Positions 16,178-17,381 of a stretch of 17,381 bases of DNA are shown here, piece after piece (the first letter of the stretch is position 1; each line of letters starts with the position of its first letter). This stretch comes from Rhodocyclaceae bacterium UBA5602 (GTDB lineage: Bacteria > Pseudomonadota > Gammaproteobacteria > Burkholderiales > Rhodocyclaceae). Both the position numbers and the translations under genes were made by a program. The notes beneath the pieces were generated by a model that searched no databases, was not told where the DNA came from, and saw nothing but the letters and a program-made list of their open reading frames with translations. The DNA is taken from assembly GCA_002424865.1 (NCBI GenBank), contig DILC01000058.1:1-17381 (forward strand). The letters are read 5' to 3'.

Positions 16178-17381
16178 ATGCCGAATTCCTTGCCCTGTAG
16201 CCGACTTAAGGTTTCCCGCCTGCGGGTTGCATTGCTGGCCGGGTTCGCTTTTCTTGGTTTATCCGGCTGTGCGCAGGTGCCCTTTGAATCAACGCTGGCG
16301 AAAACCAACCAGGCCGCGCCTGGCTTCACGCAAGGCCAGTTGCGCTTATTGACCACCGCGGAAGAAAGAAACGACGCCCAAACACTGACGAATGAACTGC
16401 TCAAAAAACCGCTGGCGCAGCATGAGGCGGTGCATTTGGCGCTGGTGCATAGCCCGGCCTTGCAGGCTTTACTGGCGCAAAGCTGGGCGGCTGCCTCGCG
16501 TGCAGATCAAGCAGGGCGCGTAAGCAACCCATTGTTCTCTTTCTCGCGCATGCGCTTTACGGGCGAAGTGGATATTGAACGCACACTCTCGTTTGGTTTG
16601 CTGGATTTGCTGACCTTGCCGCAACGGCTGGAGGTAGCGAAACAACAAATCAACGTGGCGCAATTACAGCTCACAGCGGATGTGGTGCAACAGGTCACCG
16701 ATGTGCGTCAGGCTTGGGTGGCGGCCGTAGCGGCCAAACAGCGTCTGGCTTACAGCGCGCAAGTGCTGAGCCTGGCCGAAGCCAGTGACGCGCTGGCTGT
16801 CAATATGCAAAAGGCGGGCAACTTCAGTCAGTTGGCGCGCTCGCAACAGCAAGTGTTTTTAACCGATTCAGTGAATCAGCACCAGCAGGCGACGCATCAG
16901 GCGCTGGCCACGAAGGAAGCACTGGTACGCCTTTTGGGGCTGGTGGACGAAGAGGCGCTGCAGCTGCAATTACCCGAGCGCTTGCCCGAACTGCCTAAAG
17001 CCCTGCGCGCGCCAGAAGACTTGAGCCTTCTTGCCAGGCGGGATCGTTTGGATGTGCGCATTGCCGAAGCCAGATTCAACGCATCGGCCAAGGCGCAGGG
17101 TTTAACGGCAGTGACGAGTGTGACGGATATTGAGTTGGGCCTGCGGCGCAATGCCACGGTTGACCAAGCCGCAGGCTCGTCCAACACCGGACGGGGTGGC
17201 GAGATCAGCATACGGCTGCCCTTGTTTGATTTAGGCGACGCCCAGCGCAGCGCCATGAACGCGCAAACGTTGGCCTTGGCCAACCAGCTCGACGCCACGG
17301 CACGCGCCGCCAGTGCGCATTTGCGCGAGCGGTATTCTGCTTATCGCAGCGCTTATTTGGTTGCTAAAAACTATCGGGATG
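16178..17381 (+). CDS. TolC-family outer-membrane efflux lipoprotein (3' end outside window)
   Basis: Frame open from the ATG at 16178 to the right edge, 401 codons seen. It begins with a basic n-region and hydrophobic core, then a lipobox L28-S29-G30-C31, so Cys31 should be lipidated. Ala follows the Cys, which fits outer-membrane sorting. The rest is alanine- and glutamine-rich and alpha-helical, with repeated heptad-like stretches (for example near 160-260) and the EAVHLALVHSPALQALLAQ and ISIRLPLFDLGDAQR motifs of the outer-membrane efflux protein family. It would be the outer channel of a tripartite pump, likely RND or ABC type, possibly for metals or drugs; the substrate cannot be told. 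A membrane-fusion protein and inner pump are expected further right. There is no clear Shine-Dalgarno before the ATG. It lies 180 bp past comEC, so it is probably a separate transcription unit. Confidence 0.88.
   Translation, partial: MPNSLPCSRLKVSRLRVALLAGFAFLGLSGCAQVPFESTLAKTNQAAPGFTQGQLRLLTTAEERNDAQTLTNELLKKPLAQHEAVHLALVHSPALQALLAQSWAAASRADQAGRVSNPLFSFSRMRFTGEVDIERTLSFGLLDLLTLPQRLEVAKQQINVAQLQLTADVVQQVTDVRQAWVAAVAAKQRLAYSAQVLSLAEASDALAVNMQKAGNFSQLARSQQQVFLTDSVNQHQQATHQALATKEALVRLLGLVDEEALQLQLPERLPELPKALRAPEDLSLLARRDRLDVRIAEARFNASAKAQGLTAVTSVTDIELGLRRNATVDQAAGSSNTGRGGEISIRLPLFDLGDAQRSAMNAQTLALANQLDATARAASAHLRERYSAYRSAYLVAKNYRD

Overview
The window looks like a piece of a proteobacterial chromosome with moderate-to-high GC. 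I lean to Betaproteobacteria, perhaps the Nitrosomonadales side, because a DUF2062 membrane protein gene lies near comEC and because of the style of the multidomain c-di-GMP proteins. That placement is inference; there is no rRNA or tRNA here to settle it. No phage, CRISPR array, toxin-antitoxin or defence locus is visible.

Layout. 3-3338 (+) is a membrane PAS-PAS-GGDEF-EAL protein cut by the left edge. 3480-4739 (-) is an HD-GYP phosphodiesterase, convergent with it. 5020-6924 (-) is a peptidase-U32-family RlhA-like 23S rRNA hydroxylation enzyme. 7091-9173 (-) is a two-gene operon: a stand-alone CheY-like receiver, then an HPt-REC-REC-GGDEF protein that overlaps it by 8 bp. 9399-9950 (-) is a DUF2062 membrane protein. 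10185-13142 (-) is a MASE3-PAS-PAS-GGDEF-EAL protein. 13340-15997 (+) is ComEC, the DNA-uptake channel, divergent from the previous gene. 16178 to the right edge (+) is the 5' part of a TolC-family outer-membrane efflux lipoprotein.

Five of the nine genes belong to c-di-GMP or phosphorelay signalling: two GGDEF-EAL proteins, one GGEEF cyclase, one HD-GYP and one receiver. The window therefore holds synthesis, two chemically different degradation routes and a phosphorelay input, but no histidine kinase. ComEC and the efflux lipoprotein are probably unrelated neighbours.

The less ordinary signals are repeats. A dispersed ~26-29 bp motif (A-tract, then GTCGGC, then GACGGC) occurs in four good copies and one partial copy. 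Two copies sit just past the stop codons of minus-strand genes, oriented so the transcript would carry a small hairpin plus a U-tract. The other two lie inside comEC in the opposite orientation and in the same reading frame, encoding KSALARRRE and KSAVAGRRE; one of these lies in an apparent ~50-residue insertion in the metallo-beta-lactamase domain. Separately, a ~120 bp MITE-like element with 24-bp terminal inverted repeats ends 7 bp before the DUF2062 start codon.

No gene-free stretch exceeds 300 bp. The longest gaps are 4740-5019, 9951-10184, 9174-9398 and 13143-13339, and their contents are given in the features and findings.
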